Shown: piece by piece, positions 43,621 through 51,470 of the stretch
How the letters are laid out: each line of letters starts with the position of its first letter
Position numbering within the stretch: position 1 is the first letter of the stretch
DNA from: Massilia sp. YIM B02763
Lineage (GTDB): Bacteria; Pseudomonadota; Gammaproteobacteria; Burkholderiales; Burkholderiaceae_D
DNA length: 64,000 nucleotides
NCBI RefSeq assembly: GCF_030412015.1
Contig: NZ_JASNRD010000001.1
Location: 124,001 to 188,000, forward strand
Direction: 5' to 3'
The notes under the pieces: model-generated
Database searches by the model: none
Seen by the model: the letters and a program-made list of their open reading frames with translations, nothing else
Told to the model about the DNA's origin: nothing
Made by a program: the position numbers and the translations under genes

Positions 43621-45297
43621 TCAGTACGTGCCCATCCGGACCTTGAGCACCGTCGGCGTCGCCGGCAGGTTCAGGCCGTAATCCGTCTGGTCGCCGTTCC
43701 AGTTGCGCTCCATGACCCAGTTGCCCCTGGCGTCGAAGTGTCCCTCCTCCACGCGCGCGAACATCGCGGGCTTGCCGGCATTGGCGCCCGTGCCGGACAG
43801 CTTGACGCGGATCTGCTGGCCGATCAGCACGAACTCGTTCGGTCCCGTCTGCGCGATGGCCACGCCGCCGGACGGCTGCTCGGTGCCGGCCATGTACTCG
43901 TTCTTGTCGCGCAGGTATTCGCGCTCGCCGAACTGGAATTCGCGGAACGACAGCGTCGCCTTCCAGCCGTCCATCTCGACGTGCTGGGCCGCGCGGTCGT
44001 CGCCTTCGGACACGCCGTACGTGCGGCCTTCGAACGCCCACTTCGCCCACTGGCGCTGCAGCGGCGCGAACACGCCGTAGATCTTCGCGAACGGCTCGAC
44101 CATGCGCTTGTCGGTGAACTTCGCGCCGAGCGGATAGTTGCTGTACTCCGCATAGTCGATGCCGAACGGCGCCACGCCCAGCGCGCCCTTGCCGATGATC
44201 TGGTAGACGTAGCGCGCGTAGCCGGCGGCATTGCCCATCTCCGGCACCATCAGCGCATTGTCCGGGCGCTGGAACTGGCGCAGGATGGCGTCGACCTTGT
44301 TCGACTCCGGCATGTAGATGTCCGGGCCGGCGAACTCGATGTGCGGCGCCGCGGCGCGCCAGATGCCGAGCACGTCGTGGGTCGGGCCGCCGCTGGCGAA
44401 GTCCTTCTTCCACGGCGCGGCCTGCTCGCCCGGCTGCACGCCGGCGGGGTCGCGCAGGGCGTTGTTGACGAACATCGGCAGGTCGTAGACGGCGCGGCCG
44501 GCCTTGGCGATTTCCTCGATGTAGCTGGCGATCGCCCAGGCGTGGAAGTACTGGTCCGCGTACTCGCCGTAGACTTCGGCCCACGTGCCCTGCCGCGGAT
44601 GCGATGCGGGCGGCTTCTGGCGGGCCAGCACGGCGGCCGGCACCGGCTGGCGGAACGCGCTTTCCGCACGCGCGCCATAGTCGCGCGCGACGCCATAGGT
44701 GCCGACCTCGTTCTCGACCTGCACCATGATGATGGTCTTTTTATCGCCGTCGATGCGCTTGATGTGCTCCATCAGCGCGACGAACGCCTTCTTGTCGGCC
44801 GCCAGCGTGGCTTCGCCGTGCGGCGAATGGCTGTAGCTGGTCTTGCCGTCCTTGTCGATCATGCGCGGGAACCGTGCATTGTCGAACTTGACCCATTCCG
44901 GCGTGTAGGCGGCGCCCGTGTTCTTCCAGGTGCCGAACCACAGCAGCACCAGCCGCATGTCGAGCTTGCGCGCTTCCTGGACCAGGGTGTCGACGTAGGA
45001 GAAATCGAACGTGCCTTCGCGCGGTTCGATCTGCTCCCAGGCGACGGGGATCTCGAGCGTGTTGGCGTGGGCATCCTTCAGCGCGGCCCAGACCTTGGGC
45101 AGCGCGGCGGGATAGTTGCTGGAGTTGTGGGCTTGTCCGCCCAGGATCAGATAAGGGGCGCCATCGACCATCAGGGCGTGGCGCCCGTCCTTGGCGACGA
45201 TGCGGGGCATCTCGGTGGCCGCGTGGGCGGCGGCGAAGGCCAGTGCGACGCACAGGCCGAGCAGGCGCGTAGCGGTTTTCTTGGCAGGTTTCTTCAT
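43621..45297 (-). CDS. GH35 beta-galactosidase, secreted
   Basis: A 558-residue protein from ATG 45297; signal peptide ends near AAHAA (residue 27). The GH35 barrel has ILGGQAHNSSNYPAAL, acid/base Glu197 in IIMVQVENEVGTYG and nucleophile Glu353 in NALMVPEMGNAAGY. A C-terminal beta domain of the DUF5597 type follows (about 390-555). It resembles the Cellvibrio xyloglucan galactosidase Bgal35A and probably removes beta-1,2-galactose from the xyloglucan side chain, exposing xylose for the GH31 enzyme. It lies between a strong terminator and a repeat-filled gap. Confidence 0.92.
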   Translation of the reverse strand: MKKPAKKTATRLLGLCVALAFAAAHAATEMPRIVAKDGRHALMVDGAPYLILGGQAHNSSNYPAALPKVWAALKDAHANTLEIPVAWEQIEPREGTFDFSYVDTLVQEARKLDMRLVLLWFGTWKNTGAAYTPEWVKFDNARFPRMIDKDGKTSYSHSPHGEATLAADKKAFVALMEHIKRIDGDKKTIIMVQVENEVGTYGVARDYGARAESAFRQPVPAAVLARQKPPASHPRQGTWAEVYGEYADQYFHAWAIASYIEEIAKAGRAVYDLPMFVNNALRDPAGVQPGEQAAPWKKDFASGGPTHDVLGIWRAAAPHIEFAGPDIYMPESNKVDAILRQFQRPDNALMVPEMGNAAGYARYVYQIIGKGALGVAPFGIDYAEYSNYPLGAKFTDKRMVEPFAKIYGVFAPLQRQWAKWAFEGRTYGVSEGDDRAAQHVEMDGWKATLSFREFQFGEREYLRDKNEYMAGTEQPSGGVAIAQTGPNEFVLIGQQIRVKLSGTGANAGKPAMFARVEEGHFDARGNWVMERNWNGDQTDYGLNLPATPTVLKVRMGTY

Positions 45298-45337
45298 GCG
45301 CTGGAATATCCTCGTCGAGTCTCGTTCAGCAGAAGTG

Positions 45338-45370
45338 AAAAAAAGGCGGCGGGCCCGGAGGCACGCCGCC
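45338..45370 (-). terminator. Strong intrinsic terminator after the TonB-dependent receptor
   Basis: Minus-strand GGCGGCG (45364-45370) and CGCCGCC (45345-45351) form a 7-bp GC stem followed by seven T residues (45338-45344), 12 bases after the receptor stop. Only 40 bases remain before the GH35 start. Confidence 0.9.
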
Positions 45371-45381
45371 TTGCGCAACGC

Positions 45382-48300
45382 TTAGAACGAGTAGCGCAGC
45401 GATGCCGTGTAGCGCGGACCCGAGACGAACCAGGCGCGGCCCTTCTCGCCGATCGACTGCTGCATCAGCTGCTTGTACTTCGAGTCGGTCAGGTTCTGCG
45501 CTTCCACGCCGAGCGACAGGTTCTCGGTGAAGTTGTAGAAGAACGAGGCGTCCAGCTGGCCATAGGAGTCGGCATACACCGGCAGGCCCCAGGCGAGGTT
45601 GGTGGCGCCGACGGTCGGGCTGTTCGGGTTGGTGTCGGTGGCATCGGTACCGCGGGTACCGGACACGTTCACGCCCTGCAGGTTCTTCGAACGCCAGTTC
45701 CAGGCCAGGCGCGCCGATACGGGGCCCTTGTCGTACATCAGCGCGATGTTGTACGTGTTCTTCGACAGGCCTTGCAGCGGCAGGTCGCCGAATGCCGTGC
45801 CGTTGGTGTCGCAACCGTTCAGGCTCAGGTTCAGGTTGCTGGTGCCGCCGTCGCTGCCGGAGCAGTATGCCGAGAACACGGGGTTGTACAGCTTCTGCTT
45901 GCCATCCACGTAGGTGTAGTTGGCCTGCACGCCGAAGCCCGACAGCCAGCCCGGCAGCTTGTCGAAGTACTGCTGGTAGGCGATCTCGACGCCGCGTGCG
46001 GAGCCGCGCGCGCCGTTGACCGGGGCCGTGACGTTGAAGTTGTAGGTCTGGCCGTTGGCGCCCTGCAGCGGATAGCTGTAGGTCTGGTTGATGATGATGT
46101 CCTTCAGCCGCTTGTTGAATACGGCCACCGTCAGCGAGCCGGCCGGCGCGAAATACCATTCGGCCGTCAGGTCGACCTGGCGCGACTGGATCGGACGCAG
46201 GTTCGGGTTGCCGTCGCTGCTGCCGGTCAGGCTGATGTTGTTGACGATCAGGTTGTTGCCGACCAGCGTCGTGTCGTTGGTCTGCGACAGCGTGGTGTAG
46301 CCCTGCAGCTGGGTGAAGTCCGGACGCGAGATGCCCATCGCCGCCCCGAAGCGGAACTGCAGCTTGTCGGCGGCCTTCATGCGCAGGTTCAGGCTCGGCA
46401 GCACGTTGTGGTAGCTGTTGTCGTAGTCGCGCGCCTGCGAGAACGCGGCGATGTTCGGGATTTCCGGACCGGTGACGGTACCGCCCGCACCGGGGACGGG
46501 GGTCGTGGTCGGCGGCGTGAACACGGTATAGCCGCGCGCCGTCATCTTGGTGTTTACGTAACGCAGGCCGATATTGCCGTCGACCGGATGCTTCAGGTCG
46601 TCGAAGCCGAAGCGCAGCTGCGTGTAGAACGCGCCCGTCTTCTCGCTCTGCGAGTTGGTGCCTGCGGGGTCGGTGCCGAACGTCGCCGCGTTCCAGGTGC
46701 CGCAATTCGGCGCGGTGCCGTTGGTGGCGGCAACCTGGCGGCACAGCACGTCGTAGTAGCTGTGCAGCGTGGCGTAGCTGCCCGGGTAGCCGGTGGCCAG
46801 CGACGTGTTCGGGAACACCAGCGACGGCACGTTGGTACCGTTGTTGAAGAAGTTCGTGAACTGGTGGAGCTGGGTCTGGTTGCTGAAACGCGGATCGCTC
46901 AGGTAGGCCAGCTGCGGCACGCTGGTGCCGTTCGGTCCCGGCACGGCCAGCTCACCCTGCCACGGCTGGGTGATGGCGGCCCAGTTGTAGCTCGGATTGG
47001 TGTTCTGGGTGACGGCATCGCGATCCGTGAAGCGCACGCCGAAACGCACGTCGCGCAGCACCGGATGGTCGAACGCGTACTTGGCGTCGAGCTTCAGCGC
47101 CCATTCGTCCGCTTCGCTGCGGTCCATGTGCTCCTGGGTGAAGGCCCAGTAGTAGTTGTTCGGATCGGCCAGGAAGGCGCGCTGGGCGTCGGTGAACGTC
47201 AGCGAAGGCACGCTGCCGCGCAGGTCGATGGTTTCGTCCTGCATCTTGACGGCGGTGGCGACGGTCGAGTCGAAGCTGTGCGATTTTGCCTTGATGCGCT
47301 GGACGTCGGCGTCGAAGGTCCACTCGCTGCTCGGGCGCCAGGTCGTGTGCCAGGAAACGTCTGTGGTGTCCGACTTGCGGTTGGCAGCGCGGGTGTCGGC
47401 GCCGAAGTCCAGGCCCTTGTCGATGTCGTCGTACAGGGTGCCGGTCAGCAGTGCGCCGGAAGCGTCGTAGGTGGCGCCCGGACGCACGCCGATGTTATAG
47501 GTGCTGGCGGACGAGAAGATCGCCTGCTCGTCCCATTCCATCTTGTACTTCGACTTGAAGTAGGTCAGCGAGGAACTCAGCGTGGCATCCTTCTTCCACT
47601 GCAGGGCCGCATAGGCGCCTTCGCGCTTGCGGTCGAAGTTCAGCGTACGCCATTGCGAACCCTTCGGTATCCACACGGTGCGGCCCGGCTCGATGTTCGT
47701 GCGCGGATAGTAGGGCTCGACCTGGAAGGCGTCGGTACGGGTCGCGCTTTCCGAGTAGGCCAGGTCGACCAAAGCGCCGATCTCGCCGAAGCCCGTCTTC
47801 CAGCGGTCCGAGAACATCACCGAGCCGGACGGCGACCAGCTGCCCTTCTTCAGTTCCGAATACGTGTTCTGCAGCGAGACGGCGACCTTGCGGCCCTTGA
47901 AGTCGAACGGCATCGCCGTGCGCAGGTTCACCAGGCCGCCGATGGCGCCTTCGATCTGCTCGGCCGACGGGTTCTTGTAGATGTCGACGCCGGCCATCAG
48001 TTCCGGCGGGACGTCCTCGAAGTTCAGCGAGCGGCCGCCGTTTGCCGAGAACGAATCGCGGCCGTTCAGTTCGGAGCGCACGTAGGTCAGGCCGCGGATG
48101 TTCACGCCCGAGCCTTCGACTGAATAGTGCTCCGGGTCGCCCTTGGACATCGTGCGGTCGATGGTCACGCCGACCACGCGCTGCAGCACTTCGGTGACCG
48201 AGCGGTCCGGCAGCTTGCCCATGTCCTCGGCCACGATCGAATCGACGATCTCGTCGGAGTTCTGCTTGAGTTTCTGGGCCGAGTTCAGCGCGGCGCGCTG

Positions 48301-48468
48301 GCCCGTGACGACGACCACGTTGCCTGCCTGCTGCGGGGCCGGCGCATTCTGGGCACCCTGGGCGCCCACCTGCTGCTCGTTGGCGCTCTGCGCCAGTGCG
48401 GCGCCGCTGGCGAGCAGCGCGATTTGCGCTGCGGCGACGGCGATCGCGGTTTTCTGGAACTGTTTCAT
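45382..48468 (-). CDS. TonB-dependent receptor (probable xyloglucan-oligosaccharide importer)
   Basis: A 1028-residue outer-membrane protein with signal peptide (cleavage after ALAQ, about 27), a TonB-box-like NVVVVTGQR (about 49-57), a plug domain (about 60-180; VAEDMGKLPDRSVTEVLQRV, NIRGLTYVRSELNG) and a 22-strand beta-barrel ending in the expected terminal Phe (YTASLRYSF). It lacks a partner SusD, as is normal in Proteobacteria. The sugar-type TBDT family and its place among xyloglucan enzymes suggest import of xyloglucan oligosaccharides. AGGAGA lies 5 nt before the ATG. Confidence 0.92.
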   Translation of the reverse strand: MKQFQKTAIAVAAAQIALLASGAALAQSANEQQVGAQGAQNAPAPQQAGNVVVVTGQRAALNSAQKLKQNSDEIVDSIVAEDMGKLPDRSVTEVLQRVVGVTIDRTMSKGDPEHYSVEGSGVNIRGLTYVRSELNGRDSFSANGGRSLNFEDVPPELMAGVDIYKNPSAEQIEGAIGGLVNLRTAMPFDFKGRKVAVSLQNTYSELKKGSWSPSGSVMFSDRWKTGFGEIGALVDLAYSESATRTDAFQVEPYYPRTNIEPGRTVWIPKGSQWRTLNFDRKREGAYAALQWKKDATLSSSLTYFKSKYKMEWDEQAIFSSASTYNIGVRPGATYDASGALLTGTLYDDIDKGLDFGADTRAANRKSDTTDVSWHTTWRPSSEWTFDADVQRIKAKSHSFDSTVATAVKMQDETIDLRGSVPSLTFTDAQRAFLADPNNYYWAFTQEHMDRSEADEWALKLDAKYAFDHPVLRDVRFGVRFTDRDAVTQNTNPSYNWAAITQPWQGELAVPGPNGTSVPQLAYLSDPRFSNQTQLHQFTNFFNNGTNVPSLVFPNTSLATGYPGSYATLHSYYDVLCRQVAATNGTAPNCGTWNAATFGTDPAGTNSQSEKTGAFYTQLRFGFDDLKHPVDGNIGLRYVNTKMTARGYTVFTPPTTTPVPGAGGTVTGPEIPNIAAFSQARDYDNSYHNVLPSLNLRMKAADKLQFRFGAAMGISRPDFTQLQGYTTLSQTNDTTLVGNNLIVNNISLTGSSDGNPNLRPIQSRQVDLTAEWYFAPAGSLTVAVFNKRLKDIIINQTYSYPLQGANGQTYNFNVTAPVNGARGSARGVEIAYQQYFDKLPGWLSGFGVQANYTYVDGKQKLYNPVFSAYCSGSDGGTSNLNLSLNGCDTNGTAFGDLPLQGLSKNTYNIALMYDKGPVSARLAWNWRSKNLQGVNVSGTRGTDATDTNPNSPTVGATNLAWGLPVYADSYGQLDASFFYNFTENLSLGVEAQNLTDSKYKQLMQQSIGEKGRAWFVSGPRYTASLRYSF

Positions 48469-48608
48469 ACTGTCTCCTATCGGCTGTCAATCGCATCCAC
48501 GTTCGTGCGCGGATGCCTCTCTACTTCAAATCGCCGGCCACTGGCGGGCCGGCTTCATCGATGATGATTCTCGAATTCCTTCGCCCGCCGTCGCATGCCC
48601 CTCGTCGT

Positions 48609-48636
48609 ATGCCCATCCGGGCATGAAATCGATTAC
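48609..48636. promoter_or_regulatory. Hairpin plus AAATCGATT motif upstream of the receptor
   Basis: ATGCCC (48609-48614) and GGGCAT (48619-48624) form a hairpin immediately followed by GAAATCGATTAC (48625-48636). The latter shares nine bases with the palindrome upstream of GH9. The element lies about 150 bases before the receptor start and also just beyond the GH74 stop. Confidence 0.4.
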
Positions 48637-48673
48637 GCGCACCGCTAAAGGTCGTCATCGCGGGTCTTTCCTG

Positions 48674-50845
48674 TCAGGGTATGGCGGGTTTGCCGAACAC
48701 GATGCCGCGCCCGGCCGTGGTCATGTAGACCACGCCGTAGCGGTTCATGTCGCCGACGACCAGCTGGGCATCGCCCGGGCCGCCGTACTGGTGGGCGTCG
48801 TCGTTGATCCGGACCCACGACACGCCGTCGTCGATGGAGCGGTACATGCCGCGCACGCCGCCCACGGTGCCCCAGATATAGACCGCCGGGACGTCCTTGC
48901 CGGGCGCCGCTTTGCCGAAGCCGAGCGCGCCGCACCAGCGCACGCCCGCCACGTCGTCGAAGTGCGCGCCGCCGTCGCGCGAGCGGGCCAGGCCGCCGTC
49001 CTTGAGCGGCACCCACAGCTCGCCCTTGCGGCCGGGCGCCGCGCGCAGCAGGAGCGCACCGCCCGCCGGCAGCGACGCGCGCCGTGCGAAGCTGGCACCG
49101 CCGTCGCTGCTGGCCAGCAGCGCGCCCGTCGCCGCTTCGTACACATAGAAGGTCGCCGGATCGACGGGGTCGGCCACGGGACGCAGGTTGGCGCGCGTTA
49201 GCCCCTGCACCTCGGTCCAGCTGGCGCCGCCGTCGGCCGAGCGCCAGGTCGTCGCCGCACGCTCAGGGATGTGCAGGATGACGGCGCCGTCGGCCGACAG
49301 CGCGAGCTGGCCGCGGCGGCCTTTCAGCGCGACCGTCTTCGTCCAGGTGGCGGCGCCGTCGCGCGTGACGTACATGCTGTCGCCCAGGCGCGCCATGATC
49401 CGCGGCGCGCGCGCGGCCACGTCCAGGCCCGTCGTGGTGCCCATCTGCGGCGCGTGGATGCGGCCGTGGCGGGTCGGGTCGTCGTGCAGGTATCCGTCGA
49501 TGTCGCCGATGGCCGACACGAGCGGCCCGCCGGGGATGCTGACGAGGCCCAGCGGCACCGTCTCCTCCATGCCGGCGACGGTGAAGGTCCAGGCGGCCGG
49601 CGCGGCGTCGATGTCGGCGGCGCGGAACACGCCATTGCCCGAGGTGACCCAGACGGCCTTGCCGTCGCCGCTGTCGAATGCCACGGAACCGGTCCAGTGG
49701 ATGCCGTGGCCCTTCAGCCAGGGCACGCCGGCAGCTTCCTTGACGAAGCCGCGCCCGATCACGTCGGTCCAGTTCCTGCCGCCGTCCGTGGTCGTGAAGA
49801 TGCGGTCGCCCTTGGCGTCGCCCTGCGCGAGGAAGGTATTGATGGTGGAGACGACGAGGCGCCGCGGGTTCTTCGGGTCCACGCCGACGCCCGCGAACGG
49901 CGTGGTCCAGCCGCGCGGCGTGATGTCGGTCCAGGTGCCGGCCGCGATGGCGTACTTGAAGACGGCGCCCCGGTTCGTCGGCTCCTTGCCTTCGCGGTCC
50001 GGATGCGGGCCGGCGCCGTTGGCGTAGGTGACGACGAGGTTGCCGGCGCCGTCGAGCGCGGCGCGCTGCGGCATCAGCCCGTCCGGGCCGCCCGTCACCG
50101 GCGTGAAGGTGGCGCCGCCGTCGTCGCTGCGGTACAGGTTCGCGCCGACGGAGGGCAAGCGCGACACCCCGGCGAACACGCGGCGGGCGCGGCCGCCGGC
50201 GACGCTGGCCGGATCGGGAACCACGAGATTGATGCCCACGTCGTTCGGCGTCGCCGTCACGGGCAGGCCCGTCACGCGGGTCCAGGTGTGCCCGCTGTCA
50301 GCGCTCTTGAACAGGCCGTCGCGGCGCGAGCCGAGGTACAGCAGCCTGCCGTCGGCCGGGTCGACCGCGAGGCGCTCGCCGTTCTGCCGGCCCATGCCGT
50401 TGCCGTGGGTCTTGAACTGCGCGCCGACGTCGATCGTCTCGAAGGTCTTGCCGCCGTCCTGCGAGCGCAGGATGGCAGTGCGGCCATCGTTCAGGTACTT
50501 GATTCCGGCGAGAAGGTAGACGGTGTTCGCATCGTGCGGATCGATGGCCAGGCCGTCGATGCCGAGGAATCCGGTCTGGTCTTCGGCGACCCAGTCGAGC
50601 AGCGGGATCCAGCGCTGCGCGCGCGGGTCCCAGCGATAGGCGCCGCCGACGTCGGTGCGGGCGTAGGCGACGCCGGGCGACGCGCGGCTCGGGATCACGG
50701 CGGTGACGAAGCCGCCGCCGCCGACCGCCACGCTGTCCCAGACATAGGCGGCGCGCGCGGGCGGCGCGTCGGCCACGGCCGCGCCGCCGGCCAGGGCCAG
50801 CGCTGCGCCCATGGCGGCAGCGATACGACGGAGCTTCACTGGCAT
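48674..50845 (-). CDS. GH74 endo-xyloglucanase, secreted
   Basis: A 723-residue protein from ATG 50845 with signal peptide (RRIAAAMGAALALAGGAAVA, cleavage near ADA). The twin seven-bladed propeller of GH74 shows in the opening VWDSVAVGGGGFVTAVIP, the catalytic YARTDVGGAYRWDP (Asp65) and many Asp-box-like repeats (RSQDGGKTF, KSADSGHTW, RSDDGGATF, TTTDGGRNW, RSADGGASW). The second catalytic Asp is probably in SAIGDIDGYLHDD. No carbohydrate-binding module is attached. GH74 enzymes cut the glucan backbone of xyloglucan, the first extracellular step. An in-frame GTG at 50854 is an alternative start. Confidence 0.92.
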   Translation of the reverse strand: MPVKLRRIAAAMGAALALAGGAAVADAPPARAAYVWDSVAVGGGGFVTAVIPSRASPGVAYARTDVGGAYRWDPRAQRWIPLLDWVAEDQTGFLGIDGLAIDPHDANTVYLLAGIKYLNDGRTAILRSQDGGKTFETIDVGAQFKTHGNGMGRQNGERLAVDPADGRLLYLGSRRDGLFKSADSGHTWTRVTGLPVTATPNDVGINLVVPDPASVAGGRARRVFAGVSRLPSVGANLYRSDDGGATFTPVTGGPDGLMPQRAALDGAGNLVVTYANGAGPHPDREGKEPTNRGAVFKYAIAAGTWTDITPRGWTTPFAGVGVDPKNPRRLVVSTINTFLAQGDAKGDRIFTTTDGGRNWTDVIGRGFVKEAAGVPWLKGHGIHWTGSVAFDSGDGKAVWVTSGNGVFRAADIDAAPAAWTFTVAGMEETVPLGLVSIPGGPLVSAIGDIDGYLHDDPTRHGRIHAPQMGTTTGLDVAARAPRIMARLGDSMYVTRDGAATWTKTVALKGRRGQLALSADGAVILHIPERAATTWRSADGGASWTEVQGLTRANLRPVADPVDPATFYVYEAATGALLASSDGGASFARRASLPAGGALLLRAAPGRKGELWVPLKDGGLARSRDGGAHFDDVAGVRWCGALGFGKAAPGKDVPAVYIWGTVGGVRGMYRSIDDGVSWVRINDDAHQYGGPGDAQLVVGDMNRYGVVYMTTAGRGIVFGKPAIP

Positions 50846-50858
50846 TCCCAGCACTTCT

Positions 50859-50960
50859 TCACGCGGCCGGATGGCGCGCGGCGCAGCCGTGGACGGCGTA
50901 CGAGCAAGAAGAAGAGAGGGAAAAGGCTGGCCCGCGAGGACGGGTGGTCGGCATGCGCAT
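50859..50960 (-). other. Possible short upstream ORF (33 codons) before GH74
   Basis: The best ribosome-binding sequence in the leader (AGGAGA, 50964-50969) precedes an ATG at 50960, not the GH74 ATG. The frame runs 33 codons (MRMPTTRPRGPAF...) and stops 13 bases before 50845 in another frame. It could be a leader peptide coupling translation to GH74, or a chance ORF. The peptide has no recognisable feature. Confidence 0.25.
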
Positions 50961-51047
50961 GGGTCTCCTGGCGTGATTTTTTGTTAGTTTGTTGTTATGT
51001 ATATACGGAGAATGCTAAGCGAACGGCCGTAATCGTGGCAAGCGAAA

Positions 51048-51061
51048 TGTTCGCGCTAACA
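51048..51061 (+). promoter_or_regulatory. XylR/LacI-type operator candidate 1
   Basis: TGTTCGCGCTAACA is a near-palindrome matching 12 of 14 bases of TGTTAGCGCTACCA, which I recall as the Caulobacter XylR operator upstream of xylX. It is about 205 bases before the GH74 start. Confidence 0.55.
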
Positions 51062-51306
51062 ACCGCGACGCATGGAATGTCGTTAACTTCGTGCATTTGC
51101 TTAACAAAAAACGGTGAAATCGAGTTCAGCACATCAAATTACCCGCCAGTGCCCGTTAAGTTGTTGTATTTAAGTGACATGAGACGCGTATGTTTGCGAG
51201 TAAGTTACCTGACATCAACATAGGAAGTGCCCGGAAACGCGAGATTTCGTGAGCTTCCTTTACGGACCGGACGGTTTCCGCACCGGATGCTCGCCGAAAT
51301 CGTGCA

Positions 51307-51324
51307 ATCGATTTCAAAATCGAT
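51307..51324. promoter_or_regulatory. 18-bp palindrome with AAATCGAT arms
   Basis: ATCGATTT (51307-51314) and AAATCGAT (51317-51324) are inverted around CA. The same core appears upstream of GH9 and of the TonB receptor, so it could be the site of a second regulator shared by xyloglucan genes. Confidence 0.45.
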
Positions 51325-51364
51325 GCAGGATCCCGATGCGCATCACCAACATCCCTCTTCCCTA

Positions 51365-51379
51365 TGGTAGCGCTTAACA
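51365..51379 (-). promoter_or_regulatory. XylR/LacI-type operator candidate 2
   Basis: Read on the minus strand, TGTTAAGCGCTACCA equals TGTTAGCGCTACCA with one inserted A. It lies about 95 bases before the dehydrogenase ATG and overlaps a -35-like TTAACA (51374-51379), a position suited to repression. Confidence 0.6.
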
Positions 51380-51470
51380 AATGGTGTTAATGTCTACACT
51401 TTCCGCTTTCCGCGCCAGGAGGCACCGCCTGGCGTCGTCGTGACCACAACACCTCAACCAAGGAGACACC

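Larger units (their letters stand above)
50846..51470. other. Long divergent regulatory region between GH74 and the semialdehyde dehydrogenase
   Basis: 625 bases without a convincing protein gene apart from the possible 33-codon leader. From about 50970 to 51240 it is unusually AT-rich for this genome. It contains two XylR-operator-like sites (51048-51061 and 51365-51379), an ATCGATTT/AAATCGAT palindrome (51307-51324) and repeated GCTTAACA segments near 51099 and 51373. It should drive GH74 leftward and the dehydrogenase rightward. Confidence 0.6.

Noticed and set aside
41524-48123. A very long (about 2,200-codon) plus-strand open frame opposite GH31, GH35 and the TonB receptor
   Set aside because: It is antisense to three clear genes, has an Arg/His/Gly/Val-rich composition typical of GC-rich shadow frames, and shows no domain.
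45382-48468. A Bacteroidetes-style SusC/SusD pair
   Set aside because: The receptor has no SusD neighbour and looks like a proteobacterial TonB receptor; no lipoprotein binding gene is present.
50845-50960. A frameshift that would join the short upstream ORF to GH74
   Set aside because: GH74 has its own good signal peptide directly after ATG 50845, so no frameshift is needed.
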